A stretch of 64,000 nt of DNA from an alpha proteobacterium MED-G09 (GTDB lineage Bacteria; Pseudomonadota; Alphaproteobacteria; MED-G09): positions 186,001-250,000 of the forward strand of contig CAJIZT010000006.1 in the NCBI GenBank assembly GCA_905182015.1, written 5' to 3'. The position numbers and the translations under genes were made by a program. Shown here in pieces: positions 45,089 to 54,349 of the stretch. Under the pieces are notes generated by a model that was not told the DNA's origin, ran no database searches, and saw nothing but the letters and a program-made list of their open reading frames with translations. Each line of letters starts with the position of its first letter. Position 1 is the first letter of the stretch.

Positions 45089-46453
45089 CTATCTTCTACC
45101 TTCAATATAATCATTTAAAACTTCATGATATCTTCTAACTCTTCTTTCTTGGTTAGTTAGTATTGCATCATCGCCATACCCTTTAGACTTCAATCCTTTT
45201 TGCTGTCCTAAAGCCATACTTATATCTTGATCGGCAGTAAAGCCCATAGATCCCTCAGGATAAATTATACTTTCATGTTCAGCAGGTTTAAGAGGTCTTG
45301 GGCCAACTGGTGTTTCGGTCATTTTTTCACCAGCAGGACCTTTTGATGTATCTGAAGCCATAAATGTTGCAGATGCTGACAAGCTTTCCATTTCTGGAAC
45401 CATCCACCAATGCTCAAATAAACATTTTTCAGGATCAGTTGGGTGTGGCTGAGGTCTTAAAACTTGAATACCATCAGGTGTCATTGTTATGCTGTAATTA
45501 GGAAAGCAATTGTAAAAATAATAGTCTGTTAATTGCTCATCTGTTAAAAACTCATAATGCCAAAAACCTCTATCACCTGACAATTCTCTTTTCTTTTTTT
45601 GTATTGCCAATCTTGTTTCTTGAGCGTTACCTTTAAAATCCTCTGGATTTAAATCCCAGGCCTCTAATGCAGCATCCAAGGGGAAGTCAAGTACTTGACT
45701 TCCCAAGGCAGGTCGATGGCCTGGCATTAACATTCTATTGTGACCATTTTCATACATATCAAATTGACACAGTTTGTAGTCGCTTTCGATATGAGTTGAT
45801 AAATCAGGATGCAGAGTAGGGACATGATAAGATTCATTAAAATTGTCATGAATAATTTTCCAATTACAATTAACTTCACAAGTTATATTTAATACCCTTA
45901 CATATTTTTCTGGTTGATAGGGCATCATATGATCGATAATTGGATAAAGTGCTTCTTTAAAATCCTGACAATCATCTTTTAGATTTATCCAAACAAACCC
46001 CAGCGCAACATCACAATTAATTTTTTTTAACGTTACTTTTCCGCATGGATTTCCGCTATCAAAATCCTCTGGATCTTGAAGATCTATTAAGGCACCTTCT
46101 GTATTGTAAACCCATCCATGGTAAGTACATTTAAAGGTTTCTAAACAACCCTTATCAACGTGAACTAAGAGATTTCCTCTATGAGGACAAACATTATAAA
46201 AAGCTTTAATGGAGAGGTCTTTCTGTCTAACAACAAGGATTTCTTCTGTCCCAATTTTATATACAAAGAAATCATCTGGCTCTGGAATTTCCGATGCCAC
46301 TCCTGCTATCTGCCAAACATTTGTCCAGACGTGGTCCCACTCCTTTTGCATAAATTCTTTTGAGTAATACCTATCGCCGGTAATTTTATCACCCCTTAAT
46401 GCTGGATCTGGGTGCTTAGTTCGCGGTGTTTGTTTAAAAACTGGTTTATCCAA
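45089..46453 (-). CDS. Rieske non-haem iron oxygenase alpha subunit
   Basis: Terminal oxygenase of 454 residues. The Rieske 2Fe-2S ligands are C89/H91 (NVCPHRGN) and C109/H112 (KCTYHGW). The mononuclear iron site is in HDNFNESYHVPTLHPDLS with H210 and H215 and bridging D203. It belongs to the aromatic-ring-hydroxylating/demethylase group (Phe_di_domain). No beta subunit, ferredoxin or reductase lies nearby, so it must use electron donors coded elsewhere; one-component alpha-3 oxygenases such as O- or N-demethylases often do this. Substrate unknown. Confidence 0.93.
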   Translation of the reverse strand: MDKPVFKQTPRTKHPDPALRGDKITGDRYYSKEFMQKEWDHVWTNVWQIAGVASEIPEPDDFFVYKIGTEEILVVRQKDLSIKAFYNVCPHRGNLLVHVDKGCLETFKCTYHGWVYNTEGALIDLQDPEDFDSGNPCGKVTLKKINCDVALGFVWINLKDDCQDFKEALYPIIDHMMPYQPEKYVRVLNITCEVNCNWKIIHDNFNESYHVPTLHPDLSTHIESDYKLCQFDMYENGHNRMLMPGHRPALGSQVLDFPLDAALEAWDLNPEDFKGNAQETRLAIQKKKRELSGDRGFWHYEFLTDEQLTDYYFYNCFPNYSITMTPDGIQVLRPQPHPTDPEKCLFEHWWMVPEMESLSASATFMASDTSKGPAGEKMTETPVGPRPLKPAEHESIIYPEGSMGFTADQDISMALGQQKGLKSKGYGDDAILTNQERRVRRYHEVLNDYIEGRR

Positions 46454-46639
46454 AATTTTTCTCCCAAGTTGAATAAAAAAATATTTTTATAGCTTAGTAA
46501 AAACTATTATTTAAATATTTTAATTTAACATATCATCTAATATAGTAAATCTTAATAAGATTGTAAATTTAATCTCTACCTTAATAATTAAAAATTATTT
46601 AGATTTTTATTATAAATTTATGAATTAAAAGGATAAAAA
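46454..46639. other. AT-rich divergent intergenic region (Rieske oxygenase / dapA)
   Basis: The longest non-coding spacer apart from the decayed DUF2062 region, 186 bp. It is extremely A+T-rich. AAAAGGAT precedes dapA as a ribosome binding site. TTGTAA at 46561 with TAATAA at 46582 is a weak promoter candidate (15 bp spacing). I see no gene, hairpin or repeat of note. Confidence 0.5.
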
Positions 46640-47515
46640 ATGTTAAAAGGATCAATAGTTGCTATAGTTACACCTTTTAAAAATGGTAACGTAGACGAGA
46701 CCTCTCTAAGAAACCTTGTAGACTGGCATATTACCAATGGTACTCACGGTATTGTTCCTGTGGGAACTACGGGAGAGAGCCCAACCCTAGACCATAATGA
46801 ACATAAAAGTGTGGTTGAAATCGTTATTGACCAAACAAATGGTAGAGTCCCTATTGTGGCAGGAGCTGGATCAAACTCAACATCTGAGGCTATTAACCTC
46901 CTAAAACATGCTGAGAGCGCTGGAGCTGACGCTGCTTTAGTTGTTACACCTTACTACAATAAACCTACTCAGGAAGGGCTCTATGCTCATTTTAAAGCGA
47001 TTAATGACGCCTCTAATGGAATTCCTATAATAATTTACAATATCCCTCCAAGGTCGGTCGTTGATATGACAATCGAAGTAATGGCTAAATTATCAAATTT
47101 AGATAATATAGCTGGGGTTAAGGATGCTACAAGCGATCTGTCTAGAGTAAAAAAACAAAAAGACCTCTGTGGGGATGATTTTCTTCAGTTTTCTGGCGAG
47201 GACATCACTGCCTATGAGTTTATGGAAAATGGTGGAAATGGATGTATTTCAGTGACTGCAAATGTTTTACCTAAGTTATGCTCTAAATTTCAAAATTTTT
47301 GTTTGCAAGGAAATTTTGGTGAGGCAAAGAAAATTCACGACAAGATTAAGCCTGTTCACAATGCTTTGTTCATTGAAACTAGCCCAGCCCCTGTAAAGTA
47401 TGTTTTGTCAAAAATGGGACTTATCGAAGAGGATATCAGGCTACCTTTGGTAAATATTCAACAAAACACAAGAGATATACTCGATAAGATAATTATTGAT
47501 TTGGACATAAGCTAA
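46640..47515 (+). CDS. dapA: 4-hydroxy-tetrahydrodipicolinate synthase
   Basis: Condenses pyruvate with aspartate semialdehyde in lysine/diaminopimelate synthesis. GTTGESPTLDHNEH, VVTPYYNKPTQEGLYAHF and IIYNIPPRSVVDM are family motifs; the Schiff-base lysine is in AGVKDATSDLSR near residue 162. The 291 residues are complete. Its stop overlaps the smpB ATG (TAATG), a conserved pairing in Alphaproteobacteria. Confidence 0.97.
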   Translation: MLKGSIVAIVTPFKNGNVDETSLRNLVDWHITNGTHGIVPVGTTGESPTLDHNEHKSVVEIVIDQTNGRVPIVAGAGSNSTSEAINLLKHAESAGADAALVVTPYYNKPTQEGLYAHFKAINDASNGIPIIIYNIPPRSVVDMTIEVMAKLSNLDNIAGVKDATSDLSRVKKQKDLCGDDFLQFSGEDITAYEFMENGGNGCISVTANVLPKLCSKFQNFCLQGNFGEAKKIHDKIKPVHNALFIETSPAPVKYVLSKMGLIEEDIRLPLVNIQQNTRDILDKIIIDLDIS

Positions 47516-48006
47516 TGTCTTCTAAATCTGGTGGCGCCAAAAGAAATACTGAAGGAGAGAAGGTTATAGCCGACAACAGAAAGGCTAATTATTTGTTTTC
47601 AATTGATGAGATTTTTGAAGCCGGTATAATGCTTTTAGGATCAGAGGTTAAAAGTCTTAGGCTAAACAGAGTAAATATTGCTGAGTCATACGCGTCTGAG
47701 GAAGATGGAGAGATTTTTTTAATTAACTCTAATATCCCAGAATATAAAAACGCTACTTTTGGAAATCATAAGCCAAAAAGAAAAAGAAAGCTCCTTCTGC
47801 ACTTAAGGGAAATTAATAAATTAAAGAATTCCTCACAAAAAAAAGGTATGACCTTAGTTCCGCTAAAACTTTATTTTAACAAAAAGGGTATTGCTAAAAT
47901 TTCAATTGGAGTAGGCAAAGGAAAAAAACTTCATGACAAGAGGCAGGATGAAAAAAGGAAAGATTGGGATAAGCAAAAGGCGCGTTTATTAAAGGATAGT
48001 AATTAG
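47515..48006 (+). CDS. smpB: SsrA-binding protein SmpB
   Basis: Partner of tmRNA in rescue of stalled ribosomes. NRKANYLFSIDEIFEAGIMLLGSEVKSLR, YKNATFGNHKPKRKRKLLLH and the basic C-terminal tail (KGKKLHDKRQDEKRKDWDKQ) are standard. The tail, which inserts in the mRNA channel, ends ARLLKDSN. The ssrA gene itself was not found in the window. Its stop nests with the stop of the convergent glycosylase gene in TTAG. Confidence 0.97.
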   Translation: MSSKSGGAKRNTEGEKVIADNRKANYLFSIDEIFEAGIMLLGSEVKSLRLNRVNIAESYASEEDGEIFLINSNIPEYKNATFGNHKPKRKRKLLLHLREINKLKNSSQKKGMTLVPLKLYFNKKGIAKISIGVGKGKKLHDKRQDEKRKDWDKQKARLLKDSN

Positions 48007-48635
48007 TTTGCTAAGATTCTTTTACTCTCCAAAAAAATATCATCAAACATTTTTTGTGTAAGCCTTTTTGTATTGGTGTTGTAACGTGAACAATGATAGC
48101 TATCTATTAAAGTTAAATTTTTTGTGAGTAAGTGCTTTCCACCATGTGAAAATTTACAATCCTTTTGTTTAAGACCAAAGGATGATATTATACTTTTATG
48201 CGAAATCAATCCTAGAGAAATTATTAATTTTAAATTTCTATGAGAATTAATAGTTGATTTTAAAAAAATCCCACAATTTTTTATTTCCTCGGGTTTCGGA
48301 AGATTTTTAGGAGGAACGCAGCGCACTGCGTTTGTAATACTGCAATTATATAGCTTTAAATCATCGTAACCATTTTCTTTATAAATACCTTCAGAAAAGC
48401 CAAATTTATTTAGTGTTTTGTATAGAATTAACCCCGCATGATCACCCGTAAATGGCCTTCCTGTTCTATTAGCTCCAGTTATGCCTGGTGCCAGTCCAAC
48501 AATTAAAACCTCAGACTTAATATTAAAAATTGATGGAACTGGAGCATTAAACCAAAGGGGGTGTTTTTTCTTATTTTCATCTCGAAATTTTTTTAGTCTA
48601 CTGCATTTCGAACAATTTTTACTAGGTTCTTTCAA
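48003..48635 (-). CDS. Uracil-DNA glycosylase, family 5 (UDGb-like)
   Basis: Iron-sulfur uracil-DNA glycosylase of base excision repair. Motif A reads VGLAPGITGANRTGRPFTGD and motif B SYHCSRYNTNTKRLT; the GANRTGR stretch and lack of the family-4 catalytic Glu point to family 5. Cys residues in KNCSKCSRL, RCVPP and KNCGIF supply the 4Fe-4S cluster. The 210 residues match the family. It is convergent with smpB and divergent from rpoZ, a usual alphaproteobacterial place. Confidence 0.92.
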   Translation of the reverse strand: MKEPSKNCSKCSRLKKFRDENKKKHPLWFNAPVPSIFNIKSEVLIVGLAPGITGANRTGRPFTGDHAGLILYKTLNKFGFSEGIYKENGYDDLKLYNCSITNAVRCVPPKNLPKPEEIKNCGIFLKSTINSHRNLKLIISLGLISHKSIISSFGLKQKDCKFSHGGKHLLTKNLTLIDSYHCSRYNTNTKRLTQKMFDDIFLESKRILAN

Positions 48636-48704
48636 GTTTTTACCTTTTTATGATTTTTAATTTAAATCTTTTTAGTTATATTTATCAATATTGTAATCTA
48701 ATAC

Positions 48705-48733
48705 TTGCATTTAATCGAATGTAAGCATATTTA
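48705..48733 (+). promoter_or_regulatory. Putative sigma-70-type promoter of rpoZ-relA
   Basis: TTGCAT (48705-48710) and TATTTA (48728-48733) are separated by exactly 17 bp, 31 bp before the rpoZ ATG, with TAGAGG as ribosome binding site. It is the best-looking promoter I found in the window. Confidence 0.5.
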
Positions 48734-48764
48734 ACTAATATATATATTATTAGAGGTTTTATAA

Positions 48765-49178
48765 ATGGCTCGTGTAACAGTTGAAGATTGCGTTGACAAG
48801 ATAACCAGTAGATTTGATTTAGTACTTTTGGCGGCACACAGATCTCGCGAAATGGCCGAGGGTGCAGAAATACTTGTTGATCGTGACAATGATAAGAATC
48901 CAATTGTAGCTCTTAGGGAAATAGCAGATGAAAAACTTGTCCCCGCCGAACTTGTGGAAGCAAAGATTTCCAGTCTTCAAAATCAAATTGATGTTGATGA
49001 AGCAGATGAGGATTATATCCCCCTTGTTCAGGATAATAGTAAGAACCAAAAGTTAGGCTCGGAAGATAATGACGATAATATTGTTAAGGCTCCCGAAGTT
49101 CGTATGTCTGAAGAAGACCTACTTAAGGCGATGCAGGACAATATGGTTGATAAAAAAAATAACAGACGTTCATTTTAA
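48765..49178 (+). CDS. rpoZ: RNA polymerase omega subunit
   Basis: Assembly factor for the RNA polymerase core and part of a (p)ppGpp site in Proteobacteria. [29 protein letters not shown] is the omega signature, with the ppGpp-contacting N-terminus intact. The 137 residues include a long acidic C-terminal extension ([15 protein letters not shown]) usual for Alphaproteobacteria. It is followed 15 bp later by the (p)ppGpp synthetase gene. Confidence 0.96.
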   Translation: MARVTVEDCVDKITSRFDLVLLAAHRSREMAEGAEILVDRDNDKNPIVALREIADEKLVPAELVEAKISSLQNQIDVDEADEDYIPLVQDNSKNQKLGSEDNDDNIVKAPEVRMSEEDLLKAMQDNMVDKKNNRRSF

Positions 49179-49193
49179 TAATGAGAAAATTTT

Positions 49194-51305
49194 ATGCGTC
49201 AATATGAGCTAATTGACCGAGTACTCTCATACAAACCAGACGCAGATCAAGATATTTTAAAAAAAGCATATGTCTTTGGCACTAAGATGCATGGAAGACA
49301 ACTCAGGGCCTCTGGAGACCCTTATTTCTCCCACCCAATTGAAGTAGCGGGAATACTTGCTGATCTAAAGCTAGATACAACTTCCGTAGTTTGTGCATTG
49401 CTTCATGATACTATCGAAGATACCAGCGCAACAATACATGATATTAATGTGAATTTTGGAACTGAGGTTGCTAAGCTGGTCGATGGTGTAACAAAATTGA
49501 CATTACTCGAGAGCAATTTAGAAGGTTCTAAGCAGGCTGAAAATTTTAGAAAATTACTTTTAGCAAGCGCAAGTGACATAAGGATTCTTTTAATAAAATT
49601 AGCTGACAGACTTCACAACATGAGAACCTTGGGTTACATCAAGGATCAAGATAAGAGAAAGAGAATATCTATTGAGACTTTAGACATATACGCCCCACTT
49701 GCTGGAAGAATAGGCATGCAAGAAATTAAGGAAGAGCTTGAAGACTTATCTTTTTCTTATATTGAGCCAAAAATTAGAGATATTATAACAGAAAGACTTA
49801 AGGTTTCAAAAAAGAAAAAGAGTAAAATTGTTCAATTAATCGATAAGGAGCTACAAAGAGTTTTAATAGATAACAGTATTGCCTTTGAGGTCTCAGGAAG
49901 GGTTAAAAAACCCTACTCTGTATGGAAAAAGTTAGAAGTTCAGCAAAAATCCTTAGAACAACTTTCGGATATTTTTGGATTTAGAGTTTGCGTTAATTCA
50001 ATAACAGAATGTTATCAAGTTTTAGGTATACTTCATGGAGAGTGGAGGGCGATACCTGGAAGGTTCAAGGATTATATTTCAACTCCCAAAAAAAATGGTT
50101 ACCAATCTATTCATACAACTTTAATGGGTCCCGAAAATCAGAGAGTTGAAGTGCAAATAAGAACTTATAAAATGAATGATATGTGTGAAAGAGGTTTAGC
50201 CGCTCACTGGGTTTATAAAGATCAGGATGATGCAGGAAATGATTATTTGGCATCCATCGAGTGGATAAATGATTTAGTAGATATCTTAAATCGTGATGGA
50301 GCCACTGAAGAATTTTTAGAAAATACAAAGTTAGAATTGTTTCATGATCAAATTTACGCTTTTACTCCCAAGGGAACGTTAGTTGCGTTACCTCGCAATG
50401 CAACTGCTTTAGATTTTGCATATGCTGTACATACGGACCTAGGTAATTTTTGTAGTAGCGTCAGAATTAATGGCGCCAATAAACCAAGACGAACAGTATT
50501 AGAAAATGGCGATGAGGTTGAGATCGTTAAGTCCAAAACACCTGTTGCGCTAGAGTCTTTGCAGGAATTTGTTAAAACTGGAAAAGCAAAATCTGCTATA
50601 ATAAGATCATTAAGAGAGAAAAAATCTCATAACCATAGATTAATCGGAAAAGCTATTATAAAGAGTGTATTTTCTTCTCATAGAAAAAAACCTACTAGAG
50701 ATATTCTTGAAAGATCTTTTGGTCCTCTTAATGTTGTCTCCTTGGTTACACTCTATGAATTAGTTGGCGGTGGATCTGCGTCAGGTTCAGATGTCTACGA
50801 CCTTGTTTTTCCAAATAATAAAAGAAAAATAAGAAAAAAAAATTATATCGAGGAAAATATTTCTATTCCTATTCACGGTCTTTATTCCGACCTTCCCGCT
50901 AAATTCCTTAAAGATACTTTTTTAGTTCCCGGTGATAAAATTGTAGGAATAATTATACCAGATAAAGGAATTACAATTTTTCCTGTTGAGAGCGAGAAGC
51001 TCCTAAAATATGAAAAATTCCCTGAATCCTGGATCAAGTTAACATGGAAAAAAGAAATTGAATTTACTTTTGTTGCAAGAATTATTGTTAAATTAATTAA
51101 TGAAGTTGGCGTTCTTAATTCGATAACATCGACTATAGCCGACTATGGCGGTAATATTTCAAATCTTATTCTTAATGAAAAAGATAGTGATTTTTATAAT
51201 CTTATCATTGACATAAATGTTAATGATAATAAACACATTAGTGGTATAGTTAAGAGCTTAGAGGGCCTCCCTGTTCTCGAAAATGTTAAAAGATTTATTG
51301 GTTAG
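49194..51305 (+). CDS. relA/spoT: Bifunctional (p)ppGpp synthetase/hydrolase (Rsh)
   Basis: Stringent-response enzyme. Domains in order: HD hydrolase with active HD in VCALLHDTIEDT, synthetase with RFKDYISTPKKNGYQSIHTT, TGS (YAFTPKGTLVALP), a helical region and a C-terminal ACT domain (ARIIVKLINEVGVLNSITSTIADYGG). Both catalytic halves look intact, as in the single Rsh of Alphaproteobacteria. The 703 residues are normal. It is transcribed with rpoZ upstream and pyrE 4 bp downstream. Confidence 0.97.
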   Translation: MRQYELIDRVLSYKPDADQDILKKAYVFGTKMHGRQLRASGDPYFSHPIEVAGILADLKLDTTSVVCALLHDTIEDTSATIHDINVNFGTEVAKLVDGVTKLTLLESNLEGSKQAENFRKLLLASASDIRILLIKLADRLHNMRTLGYIKDQDKRKRISIETLDIYAPLAGRIGMQEIKEELEDLSFSYIEPKIRDIITERLKVSKKKKSKIVQLIDKELQRVLIDNSIAFEVSGRVKKPYSVWKKLEVQQKSLEQLSDIFGFRVCVNSITECYQVLGILHGEWRAIPGRFKDYISTPKKNGYQSIHTTLMGPENQRVEVQIRTYKMNDMCERGLAAHWVYKDQDDAGNDYLASIEWINDLVDILNRDGATEEFLENTKLELFHDQIYAFTPKGTLVALPRNATALDFAYAVHTDLGNFCSSVRINGANKPRRTVLENGDEVEIVKSKTPVALESLQEFVKTGKAKSAIIRSLREKKSHNHRLIGKAIIKSVFSSHRKKPTRDILERSFGPLNVVSLVTLYELVGGGSASGSDVYDLVFPNNKRKIRKKNYIEENISIPIHGLYSDLPAKFLKDTFLVPGDKIVGIIIPDKGITIFPVESEKLLKYEKFPESWIKLTWKKEIEFTFVARIIVKLINEVGVLNSITSTIADYGGNISNLILNEKDSDFYNLIIDINVNDNKHISGIVKSLEGLPVLENVKRFIG

Positions 51306-51309
51306 TGTA

Positions 51310-51894
51310 ATGAATAAAGACGAAGTTTTAAATGAATTCAAAGACGCAGGAGCGTTATTGGAAGGGCATTTTATTTTGTCATCAGGTCTGCATTCCTCAA
51401 TGTACCTCCAATGTGCACTTGCATTATCAGATCCGGCTAGATCTGATAGGCTTTCTTCAGCATTAGCTATGAAAGTAATCAGTAAAATAGAAAAAAATAT
51501 TGATCTTGTAATATCCCCTGCAATGGGTGGTGTTATAATTGGCCATGAGGTAGCAAGGCACCTTAATGTGCCATCTATTTTTTTAGAAAGAGTAGGTGGC
51601 GAATTTGAGTTAAGGAGAGGTTTTTTTATAAAACCAGGGACTAACTGCTTACTGGTTGAGGATATTGTTACAACTGGCTTATCTTCAAATGAGAGTATTG
51701 AGGTAATCTCTAAGCATGGCGGTAATGTTGTTGGCGAAGCATGCCTAATCGATAGATCTTGTGGAAAAGCAGATTTAATGACTGAGTTAGTTTCCTTAAC
51801 ATCCTTTGATATTCCAACATTCAGCCCAGATAAAATTCCCCTGGAGCTTGTAAATGTAGCTGCCATTAAACCAGGTAGTAGAAATATCTCTTAA
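51310..51894 (+). CDS. pyrE: Orotate phosphoribosyltransferase
   Basis: Joins orotate to PRPP to give OMP. EGHFILSSGLHSSMYLQCA at the start and the PRPP loop CLLVEDIVTTGLSSNESIE near residue 117 identify it; VISPAMGGVIIGHEVA and FLERVGGEFELRRGF lie between. The ORF track starts at 51283 within relA; ATG 51310 lies 4 bp after the relA stop and gives the family N-terminus (194 residues). A decayed DUF2062 gene follows. Confidence 0.96.
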   Translation: MNKDEVLNEFKDAGALLEGHFILSSGLHSSMYLQCALALSDPARSDRLSSALAMKVISKIEKNIDLVISPAMGGVIIGHEVARHLNVPSIFLERVGGEFELRRGFFIKPGTNCLLVEDIVTTGLSSNESIEVISKHGGNVVGEACLIDRSCGKADLMTELVSLTSFDIPTFSPDKIPLELVNVAAIKPGSRNIS

Positions 51895-51896
51895 TC

Positions 51897-52418
51897 TTTA
51901 AGATAAGAAAGCCCTTAGACCTTATCACTCAATCAAAGCAATTTTTTTGGCTAGAAAAATGCTGGAAAACAAACTTTTTATATTGCTGGAAAAGGCTTGT
52001 TTGAATTCTTAACGCACCTTATTCAATTGCGTTAGGTTTTTCAATTGGTGTTTTTATAGAATTTTCACCATTTCTAGGGATTCATAATATTTTGTGTATT
52101 TTTTTCATGGGTAATTGGTGCTAGCATACTATCAAGCATAATTGGAACCTTTGTAAGAAATCCCATTACTTATCCGAGAATATTTTTAGCTTCAATCGGA
52201 ATTGGAAGTTTTTTATTAAACAGGCAATCACTAGATCATAATAAATCTAATTCATTAATTTTTTTAAAACAGATTTCTTTATGACCATTAAGCTAGTTTT
52301 CCTTCCTTTGTTTTTCGGAGGATTAATTCTAAGGTTTTTATTTGCTCTTGTTAGTTATTTTCTTATAAAATACCTAATACTTATTTTAAAAAACAATAGA
52401 TCAAGAAAGGGTGAATAA
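51897..52418 (+). pseudogene. Decayed DUF2062 membrane protein gene
   Basis: The 524 bp between pyrE and pdxJ hold no intact long ORF, but three frames together read as a DUF2062 protein, which normally occupies this spot. Frame A from about 51906 gives RKPLDLITQSKQFFW, an in-frame TGA at 52002, then APYSIALGFSIGVFIEFSPF and GIHNIL. A shift in the T-run near 52098-52105 moves to frame B with GASILSSIIGTFVRNPITYP. A second shift near 52275 moves to frame C, LVFLPLFFGGLILR, which ends in a basic tail just before pdxJ. No start codon fits frame A. The 45-codon ATG ORF at 52281-52418 is this tail, with a possible start of its own. Confidence 0.85.
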
Positions 52419-53180
52419 TTGAATAGAGATAATATTATTAGGCTAGGTGTTAATATTGACCATGTTGCTACATTGCGAAATGCTAGAGATGAATATTTTC
52501 CTGATATCGTAAAAGCTGCTGAAGTAGCTTTGGATTCGGGTGCTGATTCAATTACGGCTCATCTAAGAGAGGATAGAAGACATATTAGGGATCAGGATAT
52601 AGAAAAAATTGTTGTTAATTTTCCAGGTAAATTAAATTTAGAAATGGCTGCAACAGATGAAATGCTCGAAATAGCATTAACGGTCAAACCGTTTTCATGC
52701 TGCATTGTTCCAGAGAAAAGAGAGGAATTGACAACAGAGGGTGGTTTGGACGTTCTTGGTAAGCACAATCAATTAAAGAAAATTATTGATCCATTAAAAG
52801 ATTCCGGAATAAGGACTTCTTTTTTTATCGATCCTGACGAACAACAGCTAGAGAGCTGTATAAAGCTAGGTGTCGATTGTATAGAAATTCACTGCGGGTC
52901 TTATTGCGGGGCTTTTGAAAGAAATGAGGAATCTTGTGAGAATCAGTTTTTAAAGATTAAGGATATTTCCAGAATTGCCAATCAAAGTGGCTTAGAGGTG
53001 CATGCCGGTCATGGGTTAAATTACGATACATCAAAAACTTTAAGTTCAATCAATGATATCGAAGAGCTTAATATAGGTTTTTTTATAATATCCGAGGCTT
53101 TGTTTAAGGGTTTGGGTTCTGCTATTTCGGACCTTAAAAAGTCTATGTATCAAGGAAGGTATCCTGGAGATAAAAAGTGA
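52419..53180 (+). CDS. pdxJ: Pyridoxine 5'-phosphate synthase
   Basis: Last step of de novo vitamin B6 synthesis, condensing aminoacetone phosphate derivative with deoxyxylulose 5-phosphate. RLGVNIDHVATLRNARDEYFPD, SITAHLREDRRHI, CIVPEKREELTTEGGLDV and HAGHGLNYDT are diagnostic. TTG start directly after the DUF2062 remnant, with GAAAGGG upstream. The 253 residues are complete. acpS overlaps its stop by 4 bp (GTGA). Confidence 0.96.
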   Translation: MNRDNIIRLGVNIDHVATLRNARDEYFPDIVKAAEVALDSGADSITAHLREDRRHIRDQDIEKIVVNFPGKLNLEMAATDEMLEIALTVKPFSCCIVPEKREELTTEGGLDVLGKHNQLKKIIDPLKDSGIRTSFFIDPDEQQLESCIKLGVDCIEIHCGSYCGAFERNEESCENQFLKIKDISRIANQSGLEVHAGHGLNYDTSKTLSSINDIEELNIGFFIISEALFKGLGSAISDLKKSMYQGRYPGDKK

Positions 53181-53578
53181 TTATTGGAAATGGTATCGAT
53201 TTAATTGATATTCGGAGGATTAAAAAAACTCTAGATAGATTTGGAGTAAGATTTATAAATAGAATTTATACAGAACATGAAATTCTTAAATCTGAAAATA
53301 AATTAAAAAGAACGGAATCTTATGCTAAAAGGTTTGCCGTTAAGGAGGCCTGCGCAAAGGCTCTTGGAACAGGTTTTCGCGACGGTGTTTTTTGGCGTGA
53401 TATTGGAGTTATTAATAAAAAAACTGGTCAACCCGGTATTGAATTAACCGGTGGTGCTAAGAAGCGACTTAATGTAATAATACCTAAAAATTATTACGCG
53501 AATATTTCTGTTTCAATTTCTGACGATTTTCCTTGGGCTCAAGCGGTTGTAATTATTGAAGCGTTAAAGATTAATTAA
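53177..53578 (+). CDS. acpS: Holo-[acyl-carrier-protein] synthase
   Basis: Attaches phosphopantetheine from CoA to apo-ACP. IIGNGIDLIDIRRI holds the magnesium-binding Asp, and KRFAVKEACAKALGTGF the catalytic Glu/Lys stretch; VSISDDFPWAQAVVI closes the fold. The 133 residues are normal. It starts with GTG overlapping the pdxJ stop and is followed 15 bp later by lepB, as in most Alphaproteobacteria. Confidence 0.96.
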   Translation: MIIGNGIDLIDIRRIKKTLDRFGVRFINRIYTEHEILKSENKLKRTESYAKRFAVKEACAKALGTGFRDGVFWRDIGVINKKTGQPGIELTGGAKKRLNVIIPKNYYANISVSISDDFPWAQAVVIIEALKIN

Positions 53579-53593
53579 TTCATAGGGCTTGAA

Positions 53594-54349
53594 ATGACCG
53601 AAGTTTTAAAGAAAAAAGATAATTTTTTTATTTCATTTTTTTGGATTTTATTAATTGCATTAATTTTTCGAGCATTTCTTTTTCAAAGTTATAATATTCC
53701 ATCAGGCTCTATGCTAAAGAATCTTTTTGTTGGTGATTATATTTTTGTTTCAAAATACGCATACGGGTATTCAAAGCATTCCCTTCCTTTTAGTATCCCT
53801 ATTATTCCTAAAAGAATTTTTAAATCTTCTCCCAAAAGAGGGGATGTTGTAGTTTTCAAGCTTCCTAGCGACGGAAGGACTGATTATATTAAAAGAGTTA
53901 TTGGTCTTCCGGGTGATAAAATACAAATCATAGGTGGAGAAGTTTTTGTTAACAATGAGAAACTAAGCTATAAAAAAGTCGGTACCTTTAATGATAACAA
54001 CCTTATTAATCGTAAAGAAAAATCTCTTGGTTGTAGGAGTGAAAACTTGGAAGTTTTTTCAGAGACTCTTTCCAACGGGAGGTCTTATGAGGTACTAAAC
54101 TCTAAAATAGAATCTTATGCTGACAACACTCGTGTCTATAATGTGCCTGACAAACACTTTTTTATGATGGGTGATAATCGTGATAATTCTCAAGATAGCA
54201 GGTACCTAAAATCCGTAGGTTTTGTTCCTTTTGATAATTTGGTTGGGCGGGCAGAGATAATATTCTTTTCTTGGAATTGGAAAAAATTTTCTCGGCCTAA
54301 TTGCAAAACCTCAGTGGAATGGGGTAGAATTTTTCAAAGGATTAAATGA
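53594..54349 (+). CDS. lepB: Signal peptidase I
   Basis: Membrane protease that removes Sec and Tat signal peptides. One N-terminal anchor (FFISFFWILLIALIFRAFLF), catalytic Ser in SYNIPSGSMLKNLFVGDYIF near residue 40, catalytic Lys in DYIKRVIGLPGDKI near 100, and the box E motif FFMMGDNRDNSQDSR. The 251 residues are complete. Its stop overlaps the rnc ATG in ATGA. Confidence 0.97.
   Translation: MTEVLKKKDNFFISFFWILLIALIFRAFLFQSYNIPSGSMLKNLFVGDYIFVSKYAYGYSKHSLPFSIPIIPKRIFKSSPKRGDVVVFKLPSDGRTDYIKRVIGLPGDKIQIIGGEVFVNNEKLSYKKVGTFNDNNLINRKEKSLGCRSENLEVFSETLSNGRSYEVLNSKIESYADNTRVYNVPDKHFFMMGDNRDNSQDSRYLKSVGFVPFDNLVGRAEIIFFSWNWKKFSRPNCKTSVEWGRIFQRIK

Noticed and set aside
43916-46639. Attachment site at tRNA-Ser with a duplicated 3' end
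   Set aside because: I looked for a second copy of the tRNA 3' end before dapA and found none, and there is no integrase.
51258-51866. 202-residue ORF on the minus strand over pyrE
   Set aside because: It is the antisense shadow of pyrE, which has a clear PRPP motif; the shadow shows no recognisable domain.
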